From JAHJDR01 sp964526915 (GTDB taxonomy: Bacteria > UBA10199 > JADGCS01), in NCBI GenBank assembly GCA_964526915.1, contig CAZGMS010000010.1, positions 1 through 13,559 on the forward strand: a stretch of DNA of 13,559 nt. The letters are read 5' to 3'. The position numbers were made by a program, and so were the translations under genes. The notes below the pieces were generated by a model. The model searched no databases. It was not told where the DNA came from and saw only the letters and a list, made by a program, of their open reading frames with translations. This document shows positions 6,675 to 13,559 of the stretch, in pieces (within the stretch, counting starts at the first letter, position 1; each line of letters begins with the position of its first letter).

Positions 6675-9271
6675 ATATCGTCCGCAAAAAAATCGGCACC
6701 CCCACTGGCGTTGGTATCGGTAAACAAATCACTCACGTTTCCGGGCATCACGTCAATGGCTGGTTCCAGGGCTGACAATTGCACATCCTGGGGGTTGGGG
6801 AACTGTGCCACAGGTGTGTCTTTGAGATAATCCTTCATGAAGTACAGAAAAATCGGGGCCGCGGCCTTCCCACCGGTTTCCCCGCCGCCGACCTTGTTGA
6901 TGGCCTGATCGTAGCCTGTCCAGACCCCCGCCACGAGATTGGGGGTGTACCCCACAAACCAACAATCCGTCAAGTCGTTGGTGGTACCCGTTTTGCCGGC
7001 GACAGGACGCCCCAGTTCATGCACGCGGTAACCTGTGCCAAAATTGACAATGTCCTGCATGATGCCAACCATGGTGGCCATGGTCTTGGGATTCATGACA
7101 TAGCCTTCGGGGAGATGTTTGCCATACAACAGGATTTCCTCCGAAGGTGTGAGCATCAGTTGATCTCTTTTGACGGCGTGTTGAGCCACTGTCCACAGAT
7201 CCTTTCGCAGGGCGTCTTCGTCCCGTACTGTGGGGTTGGGAACCGCGGTTTGTTTGATCAAATCGCCTTGTTCAACCTGCTCAGCGTAAGGGACAATTTT
7301 GGCAGGTTGCTTTTGCTCAACGATGTTTCCGTAACGATCGGTCATTTTTTTGATAAAGATGTATTCAGGTAATATGCCACCGGTGGGAAAGATACCGAAG
7401 GCGCGGGTGACTTCACTGAGCTTCATGTCGTTGGCCCCGAGAGCCATGGAATAAACTTTATCGATTTTTGTGGTGACACCCAATTTACGGAGTTGGGCCG
7501 TTACGTAATCCACTCCGACATCCAGTAAAATGCGCACGGAAACCACGTTACGGGAGGCCACCAGGGCACTGTGCAGGGTCATGGGGCCACGATAACCGCC
7601 CCCGTAGTTTTGAGGTGTCCAAAAGCGGCCAGGACCATCGGGAATTTTCAACGGTTCATCATTGATGATCGTATCGGGACGATAACCTTTGTCGATGGCG
7701 GCCGCGTACAGAAGTGGTTTGAATACCGAACCGGTCTGTCGCAAGGCCTGGGTGGCGCGATTGAATTCACTGTTGGCAAAGTCCTTGCCGCCAAAGATGG
7801 CCTTCACATAGCCCGTCATGGGATCGTAGCAAAACAGGGCGCCTTCGACCTTAGGTGTTTCTTCCAGCGAAAAATAGAGGGCATCAGTCTTGTAGGCGGC
7901 TTTTTGTTTGTCGGTCAATCGGTCAATGTCCACCACTTTGACTTCGATGACGTCACCTTCCTTGGCAACAGATTGCGGAGACTTTACGTACATCACGTCG
8001 TCATAACCCGAGGCCGCGTTGTTGCGCTTTCGAGCCCACCCAAAATCCCTGGCAATGATCGAGCCTGTATGAGCCCCGACCTGCACTTGCATGGTATTGC
8101 TTTTTGTGTCGATCTGTTTGACCAAGCCTTGATAGATTTTATCTGTCTTGATGCTGGTCTTCATTTTGGCGATGTCTTCGTCGGTTGTGCCAGCCAGAAC
8201 CATCCCTTCGGGCAGGTCGTCAAAGACCATTTGTTTGTGCGCGTCAAAAATAAAGGCGTTAGTTGCGGAGGGATCCAGATGCTTGACGGGACCATTGTAC
8301 CCGTGACGTTTATGCAATTCGGATAACCCCCTGAGGGTGGCCCGGTCGGCGACCTGTTGCGCCTTGAGGTCCAGTGTGGTGTAAATCTTGAGGCCCTGCT
8401 CGTACACAAATTTTTCGCCGTAAGTCTCAACGAGCATGCGCCGCACCTCTTCGACAAACCATGGGGCATAAAGGACATTGTATTCCTTGAACGTCTTGGG
8501 GGCACGGTAGAGCGTCAATTTGTATTCATTGGCGCTCTTGAGCTGTTCCTCGCTGATGTAACCGACCTCAAACATGCGCTTGATGACGTATTCCTGCCGA
8601 ACTTTGGCACGTTCATAATTGCTGATGGGAGAAAACGTGCTGGGGGCTTTGGCCAGACCGGCGATCATGGCGGCCTCGGCAATGTTGAGCTCTCTGGCGG
8701 GCTTGTGAAAATAATTTTCGGCGGCCGCTTCGATGCCGTAGGCACGGTTGCCAAAATATATCTGGTTTAAGTAGAGATAAAGAATTTCCTGCTTGCTGAA
8801 TTTTTCCTCGAGACGCTTGGCCAAAATGGCCTCCTTGATTTTGCGTTCCCAGGAGCGTGTTTTGGTGAGTAGAAAACCTTTGACCACCTGTTGCGTGATG
8901 GTCGAGCCTCCCTGTACAATGTGCCCGGCCTTCAGGTTTTCGATCATGGCGCGCACGATGCCAAAGTAATCGATGCCGGAGTGTTCAAAGAAACTGGCGT
9001 CCTCGCTGGCGATGATGGCCTGTTCCATTGTCTTGGGAATTTCCTGCGGGGAGAGCAAAATGCGGCGCTGTTCCCAGAATTCGCCGATCTTGGTCCCGTT
9101 GTCGGAATAGACCTCACTGAGGACAGGCGGGTTGTAATCCTTGAGTGATTCCAGTTTGGGCAGGTCTTTGGAAAAAGATTTGAACAGATAATACAGCCCG
9201 CCCGCACTGCAAAGGGTGACCAGGATCGAGAAATAGAAGCAGAATTTGATGAACCAGTAAAATCGTTTCAT
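6671..9271 (-). CDS. mrcA: Class A penicillin-binding protein, PBP1A family (bifunctional peptidoglycan synthase)
   Basis: From ATG 9271 the protein has 866 residues, close to E. coli PBP1A. It polymerises lipid II glycan strands and cross-links their peptides on the periplasmic face. A signal anchor lies at about 6-30. The GT51 glycosyltransferase motifs are EDASFFEHSGID (90-101, catalytic E90), GGSTITQQ (121-128), RKIKEAILAKRLE (143-155) and YLNQIYFGN (167-175). Residues ~330-450 fit the OB-like insert typical of PBP1A, including a VAKEGDVIEVKV segment. The transpeptidase motifs are SVFK (nucleophile S515), SRN (573-575) and KTGTT (760-764). All catalytic residues are present, so the enzyme should be active and beta-lactam sensitive. 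The open frame reaches a TTG at 9328, but that adds an unusual 19-residue tail before the anchor, so the ATG is preferred. It overlaps the cyclophilin gene by 4 bases. The symbol reflects family membership, not proven orthology. Confidence 0.95.
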   Translation of the reverse strand: MKRFYWFIKFCFYFSILVTLCSAGGLYYLFKSFSKDLPKLESLKDYNPPVLSEVYSDNGTKIGEFWEQRRILLSPQEIPKTMEQAIIASEDASFFEHSGIDYFGIVRAMIENLKAGHIVQGGSTITQQVVKGFLLTKTRSWERKIKEAILAKRLEEKFSKQEILYLYLNQIYFGNRAYGIEAAAENYFHKPARELNIAEAAMIAGLAKAPSTFSPISNYERAKVRQEYVIKRMFEVGYISEEQLKSANEYKLTLYRAPKTFKEYNVLYAPWFVEEVRRMLVETYGEKFVYEQGLKIYTTLDLKAQQVADRATLRGLSELHKRHGYNGPVKHLDPSATNAFIFDAHKQMVFDDLPEGMVLAGTTDEDIAKMKTSIKTDKIYQGLVKQIDTKSNTMQVQVGAHTGSIIARDFGWARKRNNAASGYDDVMYVKSPQSVAKEGDVIEVKVVDIDRLTDKQKAAYKTDALYFSLEETPKVEGALFCYDPMTGYVKAIFGGKDFANSEFNRATQALRQTGSVFKPLLYAAAIDKGYRPDTIINDEPLKIPDGPGRFWTPQNYGGGYRGPMTLHSALVASRNVVSVRILLDVGVDYVTAQLRKLGVTTKIDKVYSMALGANDMKLSEVTRAFGIFPTGGILPEYIFIKKMTDRYGNIVEQKQPAKIVPYAEQVEQGDLIKQTAVPNPTVRDEDALRKDLWTVAQHAVKRDQLMLTPSEEILLYGKHLPEGYVMNPKTMATMVGIMQDIVNFGTGYRVHELGRPVAGKTGTTNDLTDCWFVGYTPNLVAGVWTGYDQAINKVGGGETGGKAAAPIFLYFMKDYLKDTPVAQFPNPQDVQLSALEPAIDVMPGNVSDLFTDTNASGGADFFADDI

Positions 9272-9333
9272 AAAAGCCGGGTCGGTATAAACAAAATAAA
9301 AACAAAAGACAAATGAGTATTTGCTCAATGGCG

Positions 9334-9424
9334 AAAGGCGTAAGGCACAAGGCGTAGGGCATTAGGAAAAATTAAACGATTATTTGATAACGTTTTCACA
9401 TCAAACCTTTGACCCTATGCCCTA
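9334..9424. repeat. 7-bp-periodic repeat with inverted partner at the tonB-like gene end
   Basis: Bases 9334-9361 are four consecutive 7-mers, AAAGGCG, TAAGGCA, CAAGGCG and TAGGGCA, followed by a partial TTAGG (9362-9366). The segment 9355-9366 pairs with CCTATGCCCTA at 9414-9424 with one bulged base, across an A/T-rich loop of about 47 bases. The stop codon of the TonB-like gene (9422-9424) lies in the right arm. Repeats of this AAGGCRTA type are, from memory, common between genes in environmental Gram-negative genomes. No T-run follows the stem on the minus strand, so terminator function is uncertain. Confidence 0.65.
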
Positions 9425-10336
9425 ATTGTACACAATAAAGGGCAGTCCCACGTAAAGAACCCCGTTTTGATTCAAAAGATGTGGCGGGGGATTTGTAAAG
9501 GGGGCAGAGACTTGGAGTGTGCGTTTGGCCTCGTTATCATAAGGCCCATTGCCTGACCCCTTGATCAAGACTGGCTCCGCTAAATTTCCATTTTGATCAA
9601 TCGTGAAACCCCAAATGACCGTGATGTGGCCGCCTCGGGGCACATAGTACCCCTGGCGATACAAAACGGGCAGGGGATTCCAGGCCAGCTTGAATTTGCG
9701 GAACAGTTCCACATAGTAGGCGATTGTTGGATTGGCGAGTACATTCAAATAGGTTCGGTTGCCCACCTGAAAATTCGGCAAAAAATCATCAGTGTTCCCT
9801 CCCTGTGGTGAGCCAATTTGTGCTTGGAATTTTGGTGGTGGCGCCGATGAACCATATCGTGAGACGTATTTTTCATTTTCGATTTTTTTGTTGCCCTCCA
9901 TTAATGCCTTGACCTGATCTTCCATCGATGAGGGAGGCGATTGTGGGGTTTGTGTAGAGGGAGACGGTCGTTGTTGTTGGTTTTGGGACTGTTTATGAGC
10001 AGAGGGTTGAGCGGGCTGGCCCAGCGGGACATTGTGTTTGTTAAATCGTCGGGAGACGGTTTCTTTGGCGACACTAGAATTGTATAAACCTTGTGCCGAG
10101 GGGTTGTCGGGGACCTTTTCAACAGAGGGTTTTTGAATGTCGACAATCGGCAGGGAAGGCATCTCTTTAAGATCCACGAAAACGACTTTTTCTGAGTCTG
10201 TGATGTCCTGCGACAGATCACGATCAAAGGAATGTGACATGATAAAATAAAACAGCGGCACATGTACGAACAGGACACTCAAGAGGAAAGGAAGAACGGG
10301 GAGAAGGAATTGTTTGATGGTTTTTTTTGAATTCAT
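9422..10336 (-). CDS. TonB-like energy-transducer protein
   Basis: This 304-residue protein has the TonB/TolA plan. A short basic N-terminus (MNSKKTIKQ) leads into one membrane helix (about 10-33). A long periplasmic linker follows, rich in Q, P and S at about 105-140 and with a charged helical patch near 138-157. A C-terminal TonB-type domain spans about 205-302. That domain opens with YYVELFRKFKLAWNPLPVL and contains ITVIWGFTIDQNGNL (238-252), the usual beta strand with a turn, then AKRTLQVSAPFTNPPP (270-285). By family knowledge it would carry inner-membrane proton-motive energy to outer-membrane receptors, or bridge the envelope in a TolA-like way. No exbB/exbD partner is in view. Its ATG overlaps the stop of the UbiB-family gene by 4 bases (10333-10336), so the two are probably one operon with coupled translation. 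Its stop lies in the 9414-9424 repeat arm. TonB versus TolA cannot be settled from sequence alone. Confidence 0.8.
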   Translation of the reverse strand: MNSKKTIKQFLLPVLPFLLSVLFVHVPLFYFIMSHSFDRDLSQDITDSEKVVFVDLKEMPSLPIVDIQKPSVEKVPDNPSAQGLYNSSVAKETVSRRFNKHNVPLGQPAQPSAHKQSQNQQQRPSPSTQTPQSPPSSMEDQVKALMEGNKKIENEKYVSRYGSSAPPPKFQAQIGSPQGGNTDDFLPNFQVGNRTYLNVLANPTIAYYVELFRKFKLAWNPLPVLYRQGYYVPRGGHITVIWGFTIDQNGNLAEPVLIKGSGNGPYDNEAKRTLQVSAPFTNPPPHLLNQNGVLYVGLPFIVYN

Positions 10337-11994
10337 CGCCGCAGCAGCATCAAGACAAAGAGAACCCCCAGGGCATAAAAGCCAAACTCAAGACGGTGAG
10401 CGATGTCGGTCACGCCATCCGAGCCAAAAAGGTAAGACAGGATGCCGCAGGTCGCAGTCACAATGCCGATCGCGACCAGCTTGAGCGAGCGGCGGATACC
10501 GGACAGTTCTTTTTGCAGGGATTTGTTTTCCACGCGGATCCCCTGCGTCCGGATTTGTTTTGCCAGCCTGTGCAGATCGTCGGGCAGGTTGATGTAGGAA
10601 ATGATGATGTCCTTGCTGGTAGACAAAAGGATTTCGGCCAGTCGTTTGTGGTCATCACCCAGGATAAAGGTTTCGACATAGGGGACCACGATCTCCACAG
10701 GGTTGAGCTTGTCATCGAGTTGGGCCGTCAGTCCCGACATCAGCAATATGGTGCGCTCCAGCATGATCCAGTCTCGTGGTACCACAAAGAGCGAGGTGAG
10801 GTCTGAGAGACTGATGTCCATTTTTTTCAGTTCGATCAAGTCATTCAGGTTCTGAAATTTTGTGACATCGAGATTCTTGAAACTGTCAATCTTGATGCCC
10901 CTGATTTTGGAATAAAAATAGTCGACCACTTTTTCGAGCGTCTCTTCGTCATTGCGTTTGGCCACGAACCCCATGAGTTTGATCGCCTGCGACATCATCC
11001 TTGCGTCTTTCTTGATGAGCCCCTCCACAAACAGCGTGAGCCCCTGTTTCATCTGGGAGGAAACGGTGGCTACGGCCCCAAAATCAAATACGGCAATCTT
11101 GCCCTCATTGGTGATCACAATGTTTCCCGGGTGGGGGTCCGCGTGGTAGATGCCGTCGACGAAGACCTGCTTGCAATAAAAATTGATGAGGTCAGTCGCT
11201 ATCTTTTTTCTATCCCATGATATTTTTACACCCTCCTGAAGATTGGTGATTTTGGTGCCTTCGATGAAAGAGAGGGTGAGGACCTTTTGACTTGAGAGAT
11301 CATGATAGACCTTGGGAAACAGGATGTGGTCGGCGTTTTTAAAATTGTTGGCGATGGTCTCGATGTTTTGGGCCTCATTAATGTAATCGAGTTCCTTGAG
11401 GATGACTTGCGAGGCCTCAGAGACAACCGTTTTGAGATTGTAGCCCGGGAAAATGAAGTGGATGATCGCAAAAATATTTTTGATGGTTTTGAGATCCGCC
11501 TGTACGAGTTTGTCGATGTTGGGGTATTGCAGTTTCACGGCCAGTTTTTCCCCATTCTTGTGATAAGCCACATGGACCTGGCCGAGAGAGGCCGACGCGA
11601 TGGGTTGAGGATCGATTTTTCGAAAAAGTTCTTCGGCCGTTTTGCCAAAATCAGTCAGGAAGCGTTCGTTGATCTCGGCGAAGGCATGCGGGGGGACTTG
11701 GTCCTGCAGAAGTTCCAATTCTTGTGTGAGACTCTGTGGCAGGATATTGCCCATGGCAGAGAGGGTCTGGCCGAGTTTGATGTAGAGGCCCTTGAGGTTC
11801 AGCAGTGTCCGGATGATCTGCTTGGCGGTCCTCACGTGTGCGCGCTCAAAGAGGGCCAGACTGCGTTCTGCGTCCAGCAGTCGTGCGAAGAACATCAGGG
11901 CAAGGTAGCGCAGAAGGATGTTAAAGGTTGTGTAGTAGGCCCTGATGAAGCGGGTTTTGGAGAGTTTGAAGGGGCGTGGGGTTGTTTGTTTCAT
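10333..11994 (-). CDS. AarF/ABC1/UbiB-family atypical kinase or ATPase
   Basis: This 553-residue protein belongs to the ABC1/UbiB family of protein-kinase-like ATPases, which supports ubiquinone synthesis or lipid/quinone handling at the inner membrane. Motifs in order are YIKLGQ (71-76, the family KxGQ), SASLGQVH (134-141, the nucleotide loop), AVKLQYP (152-158, ATP-site K154), KELDYINEAQN (200-210, the family ExD segment), YHADPHPGN (283-291, catalytic-loop D286 and metal-binding N291) and VFDFGA (302-307, the DFG aspartate D304). Two C-terminal membrane helices lie at about 505-522 and 536-551, as in E. coli UbiB. The alanine-rich loop usual in the family (AAAS) reads SASL here. The start is ATG 11994 without a visible Shine-Dalgarno sequence. 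The tonB-like gene follows with a 4-base overlap. A precise quinone role is inference, since no other quinone genes are in the window. Confidence 0.92.
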   Translation of the reverse strand: MKQTTPRPFKLSKTRFIRAYYTTFNILLRYLALMFFARLLDAERSLALFERAHVRTAKQIIRTLLNLKGLYIKLGQTLSAMGNILPQSLTQELELLQDQVPPHAFAEINERFLTDFGKTAEELFRKIDPQPIASASLGQVHVAYHKNGEKLAVKLQYPNIDKLVQADLKTIKNIFAIIHFIFPGYNLKTVVSEASQVILKELDYINEAQNIETIANNFKNADHILFPKVYHDLSSQKVLTLSFIEGTKITNLQEGVKISWDRKKIATDLINFYCKQVFVDGIYHADPHPGNIVITNEGKIAVFDFGAVATVSSQMKQGLTLFVEGLIKKDARMMSQAIKLMGFVAKRNDEETLEKVVDYFYSKIRGIKIDSFKNLDVTKFQNLNDLIELKKMDISLSDLTSLFVVPRDWIMLERTILLMSGLTAQLDDKLNPVEIVVPYVETFILGDDHKRLAEILLSTSKDIIISYINLPDDLHRLAKQIRTQGIRVENKSLQKELSGIRRSLKLVAIGIVTATCGILSYLFGSDGVTDIAHRLEFGFYALGVLFVLMLLRR

Positions 11995-12119
11995 AACGGC
12001 TTGCTTTTAGGAAATTTTTGAGAGAATGTCGACGGGTTCTTGTGATGTTCGGGACGAGGGCAAGAAATGCTTTTTTTCACGTCGGCGAAGGCACCTTTGG
12101 TTTGATTGGGTTCAGCCAT
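11991..12119 (-). CDS. Possible 42-residue small protein upstream of the UbiB-family gene
   Basis: ATG 12119 opens a 42-codon frame whose TGA overlaps the ATG of the UbiB-family gene as ATGA (11991-11994), the same junction seen at the other two minus-strand gene pairs. The product is hydrophilic and basic, with one cysteine in SCPRPEHH, and ends FPKSKPL. It would fill nearly the whole gap before uvrC. Against it, there is no Shine-Dalgarno sequence, no family I recognise, and only 6 bases between its start and the chosen uvrC start, so a promoter would have to lie inside uvrC. It may be chance, or a small leader peptide. Confidence 0.25.
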   Translation of the reverse strand: MAEPNQTKGAFADVKKSISCPRPEHHKNPSTFSQKFPKSKPL

Positions 12120-12125
12120 TTTGCT

Positions 12126-13559
12126 ATGAATGCAATGTTCTTTCAATTGGTCTCCACATTCCCCACGTCTTGTGGGGTGTATGTCATGCGCGATGCCAAA
12201 GGGATCGTGATCTATGTGGGCAAGGCAAAAAATCTCAAGGCCCGTGTCCGCCAATATCTTCAGGGACACGATACCCGTCCGCAAATTGCGTTTTTGATGC
12301 AACGTGTGGAGCGGATTGATTATTTGCAGACGCATTCGGAAACAGAGGCCTTGCTATTGGAAAATTCGCTCATCAAAAAACACCGGCCCAAGTACAATGT
12401 GTTTTTGAAGGACGACAAGACCTATGCCGGATTCAAGCTGACGATCAATGAGGACTACCCGCGTTTGTTGACGACCCGACGCGTCAAGAAGGATGGTGCC
12501 AGATACTTTGGCCCCTTCACCAGCTCTGCGGCCCTGTGGCAGGTCAAGGAATTTATCGATAGGCATTTTCAACTGCGCACCTGTTCAGATCACGAATTTG
12601 CGCAACGCAAACGACCTTGTCTGGAGCACGACATCAAACGCTGCACTGCCCCGTGTGTGGGTCATATATCGCAGGCTGATTACGCCAAACAGGTCCATGC
12701 TGTCTTGCTGTTGCTGACGGGGCGTTCTGGCACACTCAAAAAGAATGTGATGGGGCAGATGAGGGCGTTTGCTCAGAATGAGGATTTTGAGGAAGCGGCA
12801 CGGCTCAGGGATTTTTTAAGTGGCCTCGAAGTTATTTTGCAGACCCAGAACGTGACGGCCCTCAAATTTGATCATGTGGATGTGATTGTCCTGCAAAGGG
12901 CGCAGAACAAGGTTGGCGTGGCTGTGCTGATAGTACGGAAGGGCGATGTCATCGACGCGAGGTATCATGTTTTGCCTGCCATCGAAGACACGGCTGATTT
13001 TTTGCGACACTTTCTTTTGCAGTATTACACCGATCAAAAATTCATTCCTTCGCAGATTCTGGTTGAAAATGTGTACGCTGAATGGGGTGGCCTTGAGGAA
13101 GTGTTAGCCCAAAGGGCAGGGCATAAGGTGGTGATCAAACGCCCTCAAAAAGGGGTCAAAAAGGAATTGGTGACGCTGGCGCACACGAATCTCAAGAGTC
13201 ATATCGAACAGGACGACCAGAGTGAGAAAAACCGACAAGCTCTCTTGTTGCGTCTCAAGGACACGTTCATACTCACTCGTGTGCCTTACCGCATAGAATG
13301 TTACGACGTTTCTAATCTGTCGGGGAGTGATGCTGTAGCCTCGATGGTCGTGTTTTCTGATGGAGAACAGAATGAGGCGGGTTATCGTCGTTTCAAAATC
13401 AGAACGGTTAAGGGTCCCAACGATTTTGCGATGCTCAGGGAGGTCTTTGTCCGTCGTTTTCAAAATACAAAAGGTGATTGGTTAAAGCCCGATCTGACTC
13501 TGGTCGATGGCGGCAAGGGTCAACTCAAACAGGTCTTGTCCGTATTTGCGGAGTTGAAT
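12126..13559 (+). CDS. uvrC: UvrABC system protein C, 3'-truncated by the window edge
   Basis: UvrC makes both incisions around DNA damage after UvrB loading. The 478 visible codons are open to the last base; a full protein has about 600. The GIY-YIG nuclease has GVY (17-19), IYVGKAK (29-35), R40 and metal-binding E79 in EALLLEN (74-80). Four cysteines at C153, C165, C173 and C177 show the C-X11-C-X7-C-X3-C spacing of the E. coli UvrC iron-sulfur site. A UVR motif that binds UvrB lies at about 192-240. The C-terminal RNase H-like nuclease begins with ECYDVSNLSG (catalytic D394) and continues through LVDGGKGQ (D461). The final helix-hairpin-helix domains would lie outside the window. The start is uncertain: ATG 12126, ATG 12135 and upstream TTG 12102 are in frame. 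I prefer an ATG because homologues have only ~10-20 residues before GVY. The usual SPGVY reads TSCGVY here. It is divergent from the UbiB-family gene. Confidence 0.96.
   Translation, partial: MNAMFFQLVSTFPTSCGVYVMRDAKGIVIYVGKAKNLKARVRQYLQGHDTRPQIAFLMQRVERIDYLQTHSETEALLLENSLIKKHRPKYNVFLKDDKTYAGFKLTINEDYPRLLTTRRVKKDGARYFGPFTSSAALWQVKEFIDRHFQLRTCSDHEFAQRKRPCLEHDIKRCTAPCVGHISQADYAKQVHAVLLLLTGRSGTLKKNVMGQMRAFAQNEDFEEAARLRDFLSGLEVILQTQNVTALKFDHVDVIVLQRAQNKVGVAVLIVRKGDVIDARYHVLPAIEDTADFLRHFLLQYYTDQKFIPSQILVENVYAEWGGLEEVLAQRAGHKVVIKRPQKGVKKELVTLAHTNLKSHIEQDDQSEKNRQALLLRLKDTFILTRVPYRIECYDVSNLSGSDAVASMVVFSDGEQNEAGYRRFKIRTVKGPNDFAMLREVFVRRFQNTKGDWLKPDLTLVDGGKGQLKQVLSVFAELN

Noticed and set aside
7571..8326. 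251-codon open frame on the plus strand inside the PBP1A gene
   Set aside because: It is antisense to conserved OB-insert and transpeptidase coding sequence and has no recognisable motifs. It is best explained as a shadow of the real gene.
9272..9328. 19-codon N-terminal extension of PBP1A from a TTG codon
   Set aside because: PBP1A proteins normally begin with a short basic segment and the anchor helix, as the ATG at 9271 gives. The extension is an aromatic-rich translation of A/T-rich intergenic DNA.
9317..9366. Plus- or minus-strand peptide of the MPYALCLTPFA type encoded in the 7-bp repeat
   Set aside because: Such peptides are translations of the AAGGCRTA-type repeat and not genes.
11302..12021. 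239-codon open frame on the plus strand opposite the UbiB-family gene
   Set aside because: The minus strand carries the complete UbiB/ABC1 motif set, while the plus frame shows only complementary composition.

Overview
The window holds seven protein genes and no RNA genes, CRISPR arrays or insertion sequences that I can see. The genes point to a Gram-negative bacterium: a class A penicillin-binding protein with an OB insert, a TonB-type protein, an exported cyclophilin, an RND/MMPL exporter and a UbiB-family kinase. The short intergenic repeats resemble ones I recall from environmental genomes of deltaproteobacterial-type lineages. That placement is from memory and is tentative. No gene start has a clear Shine-Dalgarno sequence.

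Layout, left to right. (1) 13-3321 (+) encodes a large, unusual protein. A PPDK/PEP-synthase-type ATP-binding domain and a phosphohistidine swivel domain follow about 690 residues that I cannot assign. The PEP-binding barrel is missing. (2) 3322-3560 is a non-coding gap with interleaved inverted repeats and a T8A8 tract. (3) 3561-6065 (+) is an MMPL/RND exporter. (4) 6023-6110 is a long near-perfect inverted repeat between convergent genes, and both stop codons fall inside it. (5) 6105-6674 (-) is a secreted cyclophilin, overlapped by 4 bases by the upstream gene 6671-9271 (-), a PBP1A. (6) 9272-9421 is a gap with a 7-bp-periodic repeat whose inverted partner contains the stop codon of the next gene. 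(7) 9422-10336 (-) is a TonB-like protein, overlapped by 4 bases by 10333-11994 (-), an AarF/UbiB-family kinase. (8) 12126 to the right edge (+) is uvrC, cut off by the window end.

Most of the minus-strand block concerns the cell envelope. PBP1A builds peptidoglycan, and the cyclophilin coupled to it may help fold exported proteins. The TonB-like protein spans the periplasm and is coupled to a membrane-anchored UbiB-family protein that probably serves quinone or lipid metabolism. UvrC is ordinary excision repair. The most unusual protein is the first one: its domain order matches neither PPDK, PEP synthase nor glucan water dikinase, and most of its length is unexplained. The most unusual DNA is the pair of unrelated palindromic repeats that have taken over gene 3' ends.
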